Origin: Oscillospiraceae bacterium
Lineage (GTDB): Bacteria; Bacillota; Clostridia; Oscillospirales; Ruminococcaceae
Direction: 5' to 3'
DNA length: 57,987 nucleotides
Assembly: GCA_024404915.1 (NCBI GenBank)
Contig: JAKSPJ010000014.1
Span: 1-57,987 of the forward strand
Part shown: one piece after another, positions 36,201 through 44,034 of the stretch
Layout of the letters: every line of letters starts with the position of its first letter
How positions within the stretch are numbered: the first letter of the stretch is position 1
Translations under genes and position numbers: made by a program
Notes under the pieces: generated by a model
Databases searched by the model: none
What the model was told of the DNA's origin: nothing
Seen by the model: the letters and a program-made list of their open reading frames with translations, nothing else

Positions 36201-37733
36201 GGTGAAGAAGACAGTGTTTTCACAAATCCTAAATTCTCTGTTTCTTACTTAAACGGATATGGCAATGTCAAATCCGGGGCGGATAAACAGTTTTCAGAAA
36301 AATATGTGACATCCAGCTGGTACGGCAAGGAGATCGAATATATCCTGTGGGGAAATACGGATCTGGATGCAAATCTCACTGCAACCAATGCAATGATTTA
36401 TGTCATTCGTTTTGCACTGAATCTGATTTATGTATTTACCGCATCAGATATCGAAGCATTTGCCTTTTCCATTGCGGCGGCAGTCTGTGTCGGTCCTGCG
36501 GCCTGCGCCATTCCCATTGTGAAGGCCTGTGTCAAAATCCTGCTTGCACTGGCGGAAAGCGGAATCGATGTTGTAATGCTGGATAAAGGTGAGGATGTCA
36601 AATTATTCAAAGACAAGGAATCGTTTGTATGCTCGCCAACGGGTCTTGCCAATGTGGTTAAGAATGAAATAACAGATATTGCAAAAGAGACTGCTGATAA
36701 AGCAGTGAAATCAGCAGAGCATGCGATCAACACTGCCATCTCCGACATTGAAAATCAGGCCAATAAATGTGTTTCTGATTTTTCAGATAAGATGACAGTT
36801 ACTGTTGATTCCTATATCAAAGATCAGACGAAAGTTGTGAGAGAAACAGTAAGAGACGCAATTCTTCAGCCCATTATTTCACAGATGAGCTCCATAAGCG
36901 GTGAGATTGTTGCTATCAGAGAATTCATGGACGGTACAAATAATGAGTTGGTGAACGAAGCAATTGAAGATGCTGTTCATCAGGCATTTGATATCATTAA
37001 ATCCAATATTGCTTCCATGGGCGATGGTGTTGCTGCAAGAATACTCAACAAGCTGATGGAACAATATGGTACGGATATGGAAACAACGGTTATCGGAAAA
37101 CTGGAAGAGTATTATGCCGAAAACGCCATAAAGATTCCATCCGAAGCAGATCTCGCAGAAGAAATCATGAATCCGATTGATAATTATATCAGCGGAATGA
37201 ACGAGACTATTAAAACGGAATTGGATAAGGTAAAAAACAGTCTGAATGATAAGTTTGAGCACGCCAGCGGTGTAGCTTCGGAAGAAGCCCGGAGCTTTGT
37301 TCACGAGCAGTTTAATCAGGCAAATCAGTATATCAGTGGTTCCATTGATAATATGGCAGAGCAGCTGACCGGCAAGGAAGAGGGATATGATACCAAGAGT
37401 GCAACCACCGGTCTGACGCTGAACTATAAGGAATACTGTAAAATCTTTATGCTTATGTTCGTCGGAAGCAATCAGGATAAGATGCTCCAGAGAGCTGCGG
37501 TTCTGATTCAGCTGAATGTGAATCTGGAAAAGCCTGAGAACCAAAAAATTGATATGACTCATGCCAATACATTGTTTGCAGTTCGTGCAGAATGCGAAAT
37601 GCCAACCCTGTTCCCATGGTCTGTGAAGGCAACCACTGATGATGCAAGCGGAGACAGTGATTTGTCCTGGGATTTCTCCAATCTGGGACAGAACAAAGTA
37701 ACAATCAAATACTGCGGTGTAAATGGTTATTAA
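33297..37733 (+). CDS. Very large DUF5702-like surface protein of the tad locus
   Basis: 1478 residues from the ATG at 33297 (RBS GAGGAGGG). The N-terminus, SVKGSISIFLCLMLLPMVTYSTMIIDASRL, is the single-helix start typical of DUF5702/TadG-like proteins in Clostridia; named here only by its first part, residues ~5-35. It has a Gly before the helix but no Glu at +5. Long helical, probably coiled-coil stretches (~100-620) follow. Then come an acidic-basic Lys/Glu-rich linker (~835-880) and two hydrophobic segments near 1025-1090. Another helical region (~1110-1400) shows amphipathic repeats. It may form the pilus base or a spacer across the wall. Function unproven. Confidence 0.7.
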   Translation: MITSRSVKGSISIFLCLMLLPMVTYSTMIIDASRLQSVRTNIQGAGDLVLNAALSEYDVMLEEMYGLFGNMKDTASMKPILEQYFKETIQGELENVGITDMKDDYVDQLSKDVSEYIFNENNHNQEELMNFINAQVVRFECDPVYQSALANPNIMKQQVVEFMKYKGPISIASTLLTKIKAASNVGAQNEAIQKQVECNEIEAGLSDLMKNTYKALVEQYDTYAIIIDIARWKGKNAPSELESSMESVKEAYKKATYYYLMQVNADKILENADYSKLSESVQVNVELSEEPRFEGITKIQYLEKLESYLYEIMVLMEEQIAEFQDNFGQFSGYGENPVQDEQNPNKVYKGNIEYNNEKANVGKTKDIAFEFGEVQGAIDNSSPRGPKANYPHFDNVQKGAVDASGKKPNAVWFNALQNPTGSSNEEKLENRYDEISHYSDREGPIKEFLQLKKNIERLQEKYDFFYWDYKMQLEDNFREEHDSEWNANELSEEWRAYLDDHCYPEYAIYEYSYKTINDRVAAYDKSIGYYFGEMGKVSGDLKKEADQHMQEGFSFIGSMDMNYQIMIKSLETGKDNLEKIVKTLEDFEKKMDEWKKSIDNVNSESVKDNMMNEYQQTLKRYDKKEVQDLLEVVKSLIPVVEAEKKKVESIQYLGEAVYKSQSASDAGKAELKNYLKLGGNNSTGIKFLDKMVNDKTEKAVEKIWKNADKVVARIEKEEGGFDIGWKEKIPMPTNISENSKIKNEVNLKTKDAIKNKTEELIVEFKYDKVAPDGLSYLRILDGVKDDTLEPIIYYNNLKLGDILSIVDGSKKVIDKKEIFIHKLIAEFSAEDLGEEKKESEKQDEEKPSPKESKENAKNASKNSKDANKKGEANPDNASGEISSAWESISSYAQSSAGTDMPGCDMADVNLQEGEDAKSSSGSDTIGSGLDIVNLITDALGNAVEGAYLEEYFTEMFSCRTDNLKSAGAGEEDSVFTNPKFSVSYLNGYGNVKSGADKQFSEKYVTSSWYGKEIEYILWGNTDLDANLTATNAMIYVIRFALNLIYVFTASDIEAFAFSIAAAVCVGPAACAIPIVKACVKILLALAESGIDVVMLDKGEDVKLFKDKESFVCSPTGLANVVKNEITDIAKETADKAVKSAEHAINTAISDIENQANKCVSDFSDKMTVTVDSYIKDQTKVVRETVRDAILQPIISQMSSISGEIVAIREFMDGTNNELVNEAIEDAVHQAFDIIKSNIASMGDGVAARILNKLMEQYGTDMETTVIGKLEEYYAENAIKIPSEADLAEEIMNPIDNYISGMNETIKTELDKVKNSLNDKFEHASGVASEEARSFVHEQFNQANQYISGSIDNMAEQLTGKEEGYDTKSATTGLTLNYKEYCKIFMLMFVGSNQDKMLQRAAVLIQLNVNLEKPENQKIDMTHANTLFAVRAECEMPTLFPWSVKATTDDASGDSDLSWDFSNLGQNKVTIKYCGVNGY

Positions 37734-37747
37734 GAAAGGTGAAGAAT

Positions 37748-38470
37748 ATGAAAAAGTTTGCAATTGCTTTGAGCGTAATGATGATGACTTTGATGGCAGG
37801 CTGCGGCAGTACAGAAAGTGCTGCCCCCGAAACAGACAGCTCCTCTGTGGCTGAGGAATCCGTTCCGGTATCCAGCGAGGATGCCGTGAGCGAGGAAGCA
37901 TCGGAGGAATCCTCCCTGGAAGAACGGGAACCGGAGAAGCCGATTGACTGGTGCGGCATTCAGATTTCCGTTCCCAAGGGCTTCTATTGGGATGAAGAAC
38001 TGAATGATTTGCAGAATATGTATAAAACCACGGACGGTGAGCCGACAATGTATTTCGGTTTTGATTCCAGACTGCGGTATTATGAGTCAGAGGATACGCA
38101 GCAGGATGACAACCTGAATGCTGTCCCGGAGGTAATGCATGAAAGACTGAATCATCTGATTGATATGTATTATCCGTCTCTGGAGACAACGCTTCAGGAT
38201 ACACAGCTGAAAGTGGAGGAATGCACATTCCTGAATTTCCCGGCACTCCATATCACGGGTGTTGTGAATACGGATTATGCAGATGAGCAGCACGAGATCA
38301 GCTATTCTGCATACTATGGTATTTTCGATTTCATGTCAATGAGTTCTCCCCATTCTCCTGCAATGTGGATTTGTTATGCAGAGGGCAGCAGCGATGAACT
38401 CCGTGCGAAGCTGGATGCAGCAGCAGCAGATGTCATGACGGATGCAATGCTCCTGTCGGATGAGGGCTGA
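37748..38470 (+). CDS. Lipoprotein of unknown function in the tad operon
   Basis: 240 residues from the ATG at 37748 (RBS AAAGGTGA). The signal peptide ends in a lipobox (LMAGC, Cys19), so it should be lipid-anchored outside the membrane. A Ser/Glu-rich linker (~22-62) precedes a compact domain of ~175 residues beginning 'WCGIQISVPKGFYWDEEL', which resembles PsbP/DUF-type stress lipoproteins only weakly. It lies 14 bp after the DUF5702-like gene and 2 bp before the next pseudopilin gene, so it is part of the operon and may help pilus export or anchoring. Confidence 0.7.
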   Translation: MKKFAIALSVMMMTLMAGCGSTESAAPETDSSSVAEESVPVSSEDAVSEEASEESSLEEREPEKPIDWCGIQISVPKGFYWDEELNDLQNMYKTTDGEPTMYFGFDSRLRYYESEDTQQDDNLNAVPEVMHERLNHLIDMYYPSLETTLQDTQLKVEECTFLNFPALHITGVVNTDYADEQHEISYSAYYGIFDFMSMSSPHSPAMWICYAEGSSDELRAKLDAAAADVMTDAMLLSDEG

Positions 38471-38472
38471 AA

Positions 38473-39342
38473 ATGAATAAAAAGCACAAAGAATCCGGTG
38501 CGATTGCCATAGAGACCATAATCAGCCTGACCTTTTTCATGGTGGCAATCATTGGTCTGATGATGGTTTCCATGGTGATTCGTGCCCAGGCTGCAATGCA
38601 GTATGCATTGAATCAGACTGCAAAAGAGATTTCTGGTTACTATTATCTGCTGGATAAAATCGGCCTTGCCGAGTTTACAAGCGGCGGAAGCACATCCGTA
38701 CAGCAAGCCAAAGTAAAGGAATTGAATAAAAACATAGGACAGATTATTCAGTTTTCCTCGAATGGAAAAGCAACTGTTGACCAGATTTCAAGTAATTTCA
38801 AAGATGGTGATTTTACAATTCCGGATTTGTCACAGAATAAAGCGGAACTGGAAAAAACAGTCAATGGCCTGAAGGATTTGTGGAAGAGTGACGATAAGGT
38901 AGAGATGTTTAAAACCGTGCTTCAGGTTTTTGGAAGAAGTATGATTAATAAAGCCATTTCCAAATATATGGGAGGTTTTATTTGTCAGGCAATGATTCCG
39001 AAATATCTCACCTCCGGGGATGTGGATGACTACTTTGAAAATGTCGGCATAGATCCGGACAGCCTGGATTTCAGTGCTACCAATCTGCTTCAGGACGGCC
39101 GTTCCATTCAGCTTGCTGTATACTATGAAATTGATCTCAGCAAACTGACACTGGGCATGGTGCAGACAAAAATCGGCTGTAAGCAGGTTGCCTCTACTGC
39201 CGCATGGATTCGCTCTGAGGGCAAACAAACGATTAAATCTCTGACAGAGTTATCCGCCGATGTGGAAAACAAGAAAGAAAACACGCAGCCTGCCGCTGGC
39301 GGAGAACAGCCTGCTGCGGCTGAACAAACGGAGGGAACCTGA
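38473..39342 (+). CDS. Second TadE/TadG-like pseudopilin
   Basis: 289 residues. Leader with KKHKESG^AIAIETI, a prepilin-like site with Glu at +5, then a hydrophobic helix (~18-42). The extracellular part is helical. The last ~35 residues are low complexity (Ala, Pro, Gln, Glu), as if a flexible tail. Likely a minor pilin processed by the peptidase whose gene overlaps its last base (39342). Confidence 0.72.
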   Translation: MNKKHKESGAIAIETIISLTFFMVAIIGLMMVSMVIRAQAAMQYALNQTAKEISGYYYLLDKIGLAEFTSGGSTSVQQAKVKELNKNIGQIIQFSSNGKATVDQISSNFKDGDFTIPDLSQNKAELEKTVNGLKDLWKSDDKVEMFKTVLQVFGRSMINKAISKYMGGFICQAMIPKYLTSGDVDDYFENVGIDPDSLDFSATNLLQDGRSIQLAVYYEIDLSKLTLGMVQTKIGCKQVASTAAWIRSEGKQTIKSLTELSADVENKKENTQPAAGGEQPAAAEQTEGT

Positions 39343-40016
39343 TGCCGACAACAGTACTCTATGTGATAACCATTCTTCTGGGTCTGATTTTCTCCGTTCT
39401 GACCGTCTGGTATCAGCATGCCTATGTTTCGGAATCGAAGCAGAAACTTACGGTTTCCCTGGGCAGCCATAAGCTGCTGCTCGGATTCCTCACCGCCGCC
39501 TTTATCGGTATGGCGGTGATGGAGGTCTGTACCCAGTCCGCAAGAAATCTCCGCACGGATACTTTGATTCAGAATCTGGTGCTCTGGTATCTGGTATTCT
39601 GTGCCGCTGTCATTGATTTCAGAGTCAAGAAGCTTCCCACCCGGCTGATTCTCACCATGTTTGCCATTCGCCTTGTATTTATTCTGTGGGGCATGCTGGC
39701 GGAGAAGGATTCCATCTATACCCTGATTTCTTCTCTGGTGGCAATGGCCATCGGCGGCGGCATCATTCTGATCAGTATTTTTATTTCCAAGGGAAAAGTG
39801 GGTGCAGGAGATATGCGCCTTTATGCCTTTATCGGCTTCGGCTTCGGTCTGACCGGTCTGGTGCAGGTCATGATTTATTCCATGTTCCTTGCAGCACTGG
39901 TTGGTGTAATTCTGCTGATTTTCCGAAAGGCAGACAAATCAAGCGAAATGCCTATGGGTCCGTTTATTCTGATTGGCTTAACACTTTATAATATCTTTTT
40001 ATTTAATATGGAGTGA
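39342..40016 (+). CDS. A24-family prepilin peptidase
   Basis: 224 residues with about six membrane helices. The two catalytic aspartates of type IV prepilin peptidases are visible: VIDFRVKKLP (first) and GAGDMRL, the GxGD motif (second). It lacks the N-terminal methyltransferase domain of PilD, like TadV/CpaA. It should cleave the G^xxxxE leaders of Flp and the two TadE-like proteins of this operon. The start overlaps the previous stop. Confidence 0.92.
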   Translation: MPTTVLYVITILLGLIFSVLTVWYQHAYVSESKQKLTVSLGSHKLLLGFLTAAFIGMAVMEVCTQSARNLRTDTLIQNLVLWYLVFCAAVIDFRVKKLPTRLILTMFAIRLVFILWGMLAEKDSIYTLISSLVAMAIGGGIILISIFISKGKVGAGDMRLYAFIGFGFGLTGLVQVMIYSMFLAALVGVILLIFRKADKSSEMPMGPFILIGLTLYNIFLFNME

Positions 40017-40021
40017 GTATC

Positions 40022-41362
40022 ATGAAAAATATAATGTCACTGTTGATTCTGGTGATTATGGGATTCATGCTGTATATTTCATGGATGAATCTCGGAGCAT
40101 ACCGGAAAGAAAACCAGCTGAAATACAGCACCTACATGGAACAGGCAAAGATGTACGAAAGCAAGGAAATCTATGTGGATGCTGTTGACCAGTACGAACG
40201 TGCGCTGAAAATCAAAACGGATGATTTCGATACAGCCATGAAGATTGTAGGTCTGTACGACAAGCTGGAAGACGATGACGGCTATGTGGATGCCTGTAAA
40301 AAAGCAATCCGTATTCAGAAGAATAACCCGGATCCCTATATGCGTGCCATCAGACGCTATCTGGAAATGGGCGAAAAGAAAAAGGCCTATAAGATGCTGA
40401 CAGAAGCGGAAACCGTTCTGGGTGCGCTGGAGGAAAAGCCCGAAGCGGATCTGAAGGAAATCAGCGAAAAGCTTATGGAGCTTCGTGGGGAATACACCGT
40501 CCGTCTCTGTGAAGCAGAGGAGTATTACGGCCTTCACTACCTCGGCGGCGGAAGCACCGGCGCAGCAGTCTTTTCCGTGGATGGCAAATTCGGCGTGATG
40601 AATGACAGCAACCAGGTGAAGGTTGTTCCGGAATATGATTTTGTAAACCTCACAGGCGAAGGCGACCTCACCGCTGTCAAGCAGAACAATAAATATTTCT
40701 TTATCGACAATGGCTATAACCGCCGTGTCATTACCGATGATCCGGCATCCTATCTGGGCGTGTTCGATAAGAGATATGCACCTGCTGAAATCAATAAGGT
40801 CTGCGGCTATGTGGACAAGAAAATGAACCAGACGCATTTTGAATACGAATATGCAGGCAGCTTTGAAAACGGCTATGCCGCTGTGAAGAAGGATGGAAAA
40901 TGGGGCGTCATTAACCTGAGCTTCTCTTCTCCCACCGGATTTGTGTACGACGAAATCAAGCTGGATAATTACGGCTTCTTTGCAACCTACGGCGTATTCT
41001 TTGCAAAGAAGGACGGCAGATACAGCCTTTATAACATGACCGGTGAAGAACTGGCCGGCGGATTTGAAGATGCGAAACTCTTTGCCTCCAGACAGCCTGC
41101 CGCTGTGAAAAAGGACGGCAAATGGGGCTTCATCTCCATCACCGGTGAAGAGGTCATCGCACCGGCATATGCAGATGCAGATTCCTTCAATGTGGGATAT
41201 GCACCTGTGGCCAAAAAAGACAGCTGGGGATGCATCGACCTGAAGGGCAATATGGTAATTGAGCCTGCATTTGAAGTGATTCAGCCCTTCAGCAATGACG
41301 GCTATGCCTACTGCAAGCAGGACGGTTTTTCCCATTTTATTAAAGTAACCATTTATGATTGA
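40022..41362 (+). CDS. Membrane protein with TPR and WG repeats
   Basis: 446 residues from the ATG at 40022 (GGAG 8 nt before). One N-terminal membrane helix (~3-22) is followed by two or three TPR-like units (~40-130; AVDQYERALKIKTDDFDTA, VDACKKAIRIQKNNPDPY). From about residue 175 there are about seven WG/KWG repeats (FSVDGKFGVM, KKDGKWGVIN, KKDGKWGFIS). WG-repeat proteins are common in Clostridia; their ligand is generally unknown. In this operon it may connect pilus assembly with the FHA/PP2C/kinase proteins encoded next. Confidence 0.82.
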   Translation: MKNIMSLLILVIMGFMLYISWMNLGAYRKENQLKYSTYMEQAKMYESKEIYVDAVDQYERALKIKTDDFDTAMKIVGLYDKLEDDDGYVDACKKAIRIQKNNPDPYMRAIRRYLEMGEKKKAYKMLTEAETVLGALEEKPEADLKEISEKLMELRGEYTVRLCEAEEYYGLHYLGGGSTGAAVFSVDGKFGVMNDSNQVKVVPEYDFVNLTGEGDLTAVKQNNKYFFIDNGYNRRVITDDPASYLGVFDKRYAPAEINKVCGYVDKKMNQTHFEYEYAGSFENGYAAVKKDGKWGVINLSFSSPTGFVYDEIKLDNYGFFATYGVFFAKKDGRYSLYNMTGEELAGGFEDAKLFASRQPAAVKKDGKWGFISITGEEVIAPAYADADSFNVGYAPVAKKDSWGCIDLKGNMVIEPAFEVIQPFSNDGYAYCKQDGFSHFIKVTIYD

Positions 41363-41375
41363 GGAGGATTGCGAA

Positions 41376-42959
41376 ATGAGCCTTACCATTACGCAGAGCG
41401 GCGGCAATCAGTATCTCGTATACGAAGTGCCGGGTGCCAGCATCAATGTTGATAATGATACCCTTCAGATGATTAACGGCAATCAGAACAGGAAGATTTC
41501 CATTGCACAGATTATTCCCGACGGCATGAACGGCATCGTGGAGAAGCTGCTTTTCGATATCACCGGCAAAATGCCCCTGCTGAATTATCTGCATCAGCCC
41601 ATGTCCCAGACATCCTTCCGTCAGCTGATTCTCACGCTGGCGGATGCCATTGAGAAGTTTGATAACTATATGATTAGTGTGGAAAACACTCTGCTGGATC
41701 CTGAATATGTCTATTTCAATGTGATTGACCAGGAGGTTTCCTTCATCTGTATTCCCACATCGGAGCCTGTGAATTTCTCGAATCACGACATTTATACCTT
41801 CTTCCGTACGATCAGTATAGAGGCCATGTCCAGTGTGCAGGCAAATTCCGGAGAGGTCAGCTATTTCAATCTGTTTACCAATGCACTGGCCAGCAGTGCC
41901 GCCTTCTCCCTGGAGAATCTGAAAATGGCACTGAATCCTTCTGCAAAAAAGGAATCCGTACAGCCTCAGCCGGTCGAGGAACAGAAGGCAGATTCTGCAC
42001 AGGCTAATCAGCAGGCGGTACAGTATGCCGCTGAGGTAACAGTACAGGTAACTGCCAATCAGAAGTCTGCTCCGGGCAGCGATTCCATCGTGGCAATGCC
42101 GGAGTCTTCGGATAAGAAATCCGGCGGCCTTCTCAGTATGCTGAAGGGAAGCGGTTTGTTCAGGAAGGGCGAGAAGGAACCGGCTCCCGAAAAGCAGAAG
42201 GAAAAGAAGCCGAAAAAGCAGAAGCTGGATATTGGCGGCCTTTCGAATCTGTCGAACATGATGACGAAGAAGGAACCGATTCCCACAGAACCTGTGAAGC
42301 AGGAAGTGCCCCAGACCGAGCCTGTGAAGAATCAGACAATTTTTGTGACTGGCCAGGAATCCCAGGCTGACGCACAGCCCACACCCCAGGAAGTCAGCCA
42401 GTCGGAACAGCGCAAGGCAATGGCACAGGAAATGCTGTATAACGATGCACCTCTGAAGGTTGATGTCAATGCCGGCATGCAGCAGAATCTGGGCGGTACA
42501 GGCGTGCTGTCCGGCGGTATGGTGACAAAGCAGCCGGAGGCGGAAGCACCTGCGGAAAAAGCACCTGCGGCAGAGCAGAGGGAACCTGCACCTGCGGAGG
42601 AAGACAAGGGCAGAAGAACCATCCTGATGGAAGACGAAGGACGGAAAACGGTTCTGATAGTGAAGTATAAGCTGATTCGCCTGAAAACACAGGAGGAATA
42701 TCCGCTGACAGATGCAGTGGTGCGTGTCGGAAGAGACCGTGCGGATCTGGGTATTGCATTGCAGGATAATCTCCATGTGGGCAGAGACCACGCAGAGCTT
42801 CGCGGCACGCAGGATGGCTATGTGCTGGTGGATAAAAAGTCATCAAACCATACCTATCTGAACGGACAGATGCTGGAACCGTATAAGGAATACTACCTGA
42901 AAAACGGCGACCAGATTGTCTTTGCAGATGACAAGTTCGAGTATCAGATTTTAGTGTGA
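41376..42959 (+). CDS. FHA-domain protein (DUF6382-like N-terminus)
   Basis: 527 residues from the ATG at 41376 (GAGGAGG 9 nt before). Residues ~1-185 resemble DUF6382, often linked to FHA domains. A disordered Pro/Glu/Gln/Lys-rich linker (~190-405) follows. The last ~95 residues form an FHA domain (VVRVGRDRADLGI, VGRDHAEL, SSNHTYLNG), which binds phosphothreonine. Just before the FHA domain is a double motif, GRRTILM and GRKTVLI (42609-42659). The same double motif occurs in the kinase encoded at 44035, suggesting phosphorylation and FHA binding at these Thr residues, as in GarA. A PP2C phosphatase gene follows after 1 bp. Confidence 0.85.
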   Translation: MSLTITQSGGNQYLVYEVPGASINVDNDTLQMINGNQNRKISIAQIIPDGMNGIVEKLLFDITGKMPLLNYLHQPMSQTSFRQLILTLADAIEKFDNYMISVENTLLDPEYVYFNVIDQEVSFICIPTSEPVNFSNHDIYTFFRTISIEAMSSVQANSGEVSYFNLFTNALASSAAFSLENLKMALNPSAKKESVQPQPVEEQKADSAQANQQAVQYAAEVTVQVTANQKSAPGSDSIVAMPESSDKKSGGLLSMLKGSGLFRKGEKEPAPEKQKEKKPKKQKLDIGGLSNLSNMMTKKEPIPTEPVKQEVPQTEPVKNQTIFVTGQESQADAQPTPQEVSQSEQRKAMAQEMLYNDAPLKVDVNAGMQQNLGGTGVLSGGMVTKQPEAEAPAEKAPAAEQREPAPAEEDKGRRTILMEDEGRKTVLIVKYKLIRLKTQEEYPLTDAVVRVGRDRADLGIALQDNLHVGRDHAELRGTQDGYVLVDKKSSNHTYLNGQMLEPYKEYYLKNGDQIVFADDKFEYQILV

Positions 42960-42960
42960 T

Positions 42961-43818
42961 ATGACAGAACAGATGCATTTTATTGCGGCGGCAGGCACAG
43001 ATGAGGGCCTCCGCCGCAAAGGAAACCAGGACAGCTTCGGCGCAAAAATACTGAATACGCCCATCGGTGAGGTGGCAGTGGCCATCATGTGTGACGGTAT
43101 GGGCGGCTACTCGAAGGGTGAGGTGGCAAGTGCCACGGTGGTAGATGCCTTTCAGCGGTGGATTGTCCGCCGTCTCCCCATGCTTTGCACCGCCCCCATT
43201 CAGCCGGATCAGATTCTGGAGGAGTGGACAGGCATTGTGGAGCTTTGCAACGAAAAAGTGCTTGCCTATGGCGAACAGCACGGCGTACAGATTGGCACAA
43301 CAGCCCTGATGATGCTGGCAGCCTGCGGCAGATATGTGATACTGAATGTGGGTGACTGCCGTGCCTACGAGGTTACGGAGGATGCCCGTCAGATTACCCT
43401 TGACCAGACGCTGACACAGGCGGAGGTGAATAAGGGAATTCTGACACCGGAGGAGGCACTGACCGACCCCCGGAATCATATTCTCCTGCAATGCATTGGC
43501 GTATCCGGCCAGGTGAAGCCGGATTATTATGTGGGAGATCTGCAGAAAGAAGCGGTGTATCTCCTCTGCTGTGACGGCTTCCGCCACGAGATTGATCCCA
43601 TGGAAATCACAGACTTTCTGCACCCTTCGGTTATGACGAATCCGTCCCAGATGCAGCGTGAAATTCTGGAGCTGATTCATATGAACATGGAGCGGAAGGA
43701 ATATGATAATATTTCGGCAATTGCAATCCGCACCATGCCCGCCGGGGAAACGGCAGCTGTCACGGATTGTACCGTCAGACAGGAATTCTGCTACACCAGC
43801 AGCTTGGAATTGGCATAA
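42961..43818 (+). CDS. PP2C-family Ser/Thr protein phosphatase
   Basis: 285 residues. PP2C metal-binding motifs are present: RRKGNQDSFGA (first), CDGMGGYSKGEVAS (second, with DGMGG), VGDCRAY, and CCDGFRHEID, followed by DNISAI near the end. The enzyme removes phosphate from Ser/Thr with Mn/Mg and is the usual counterpart of Hanks-type kinases. Here it probably reverses phosphorylation by the kinase at 44035. It is the last gene of the operon starting with tadZ; no strong terminator follows. Confidence 0.93.
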   Translation: MTEQMHFIAAAGTDEGLRRKGNQDSFGAKILNTPIGEVAVAIMCDGMGGYSKGEVASATVVDAFQRWIVRRLPMLCTAPIQPDQILEEWTGIVELCNEKVLAYGEQHGVQIGTTALMMLAACGRYVILNVGDCRAYEVTEDARQITLDQTLTQAEVNKGILTPEEALTDPRNHILLQCIGVSGQVKPDYYVGDLQKEAVYLLCCDGFRHEIDPMEITDFLHPSVMTNPSQMQREILELIHMNMERKEYDNISAIAIRTMPAGETAAVTDCTVRQEFCYTSSLELA

Positions 43819-43922
43819 CATGGAATAGGGCTGTATTCAGTAAATGATGCAGTCCTGTTTGTGTTGCCGGCAGAATTGCCGTATACAACCCCCGTGTTTG
43901 ATTAGGAAAAACAGATACTTTA

Positions 43923-43931
43923 TGGTATAAT
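43923..43931 (+). promoter_or_regulatory. Extended -10 element before the Ser/Thr kinase gene
   Basis: TGGTATAAT (43923-43931) is an extended -10. No clear -35 is present at 17 bp. It leaves a leader of about 95 nt before the kinase ATG. Confidence 0.5.
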
Positions 43932-44034
43932 ATATACAACTATGAATAACAGGATATGATTTTCATATCAAATGCATAAGAAACCGAGATATTGGATATC
44001 TCATAATACTCTTTGAGAATGAAGGAGTCTGAGT

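Noticed and set aside
36879..38246. 455-codon minus-strand frame in the tad operon, and others such as 41340-42791, 42466-43821, 43963-45741, 29027-30193, 40079-41407
   Set aside because: All lie opposite genes with clear domains, lack an RBS and give Cys/His-rich sequences typical of antisense translation.
43870..43890. Small inverted repeat CGGCA/TGCCG after the PP2C gene as a terminator
   Set aside because: Stem too short and no T-run; read-through to the kinase gene is possible.
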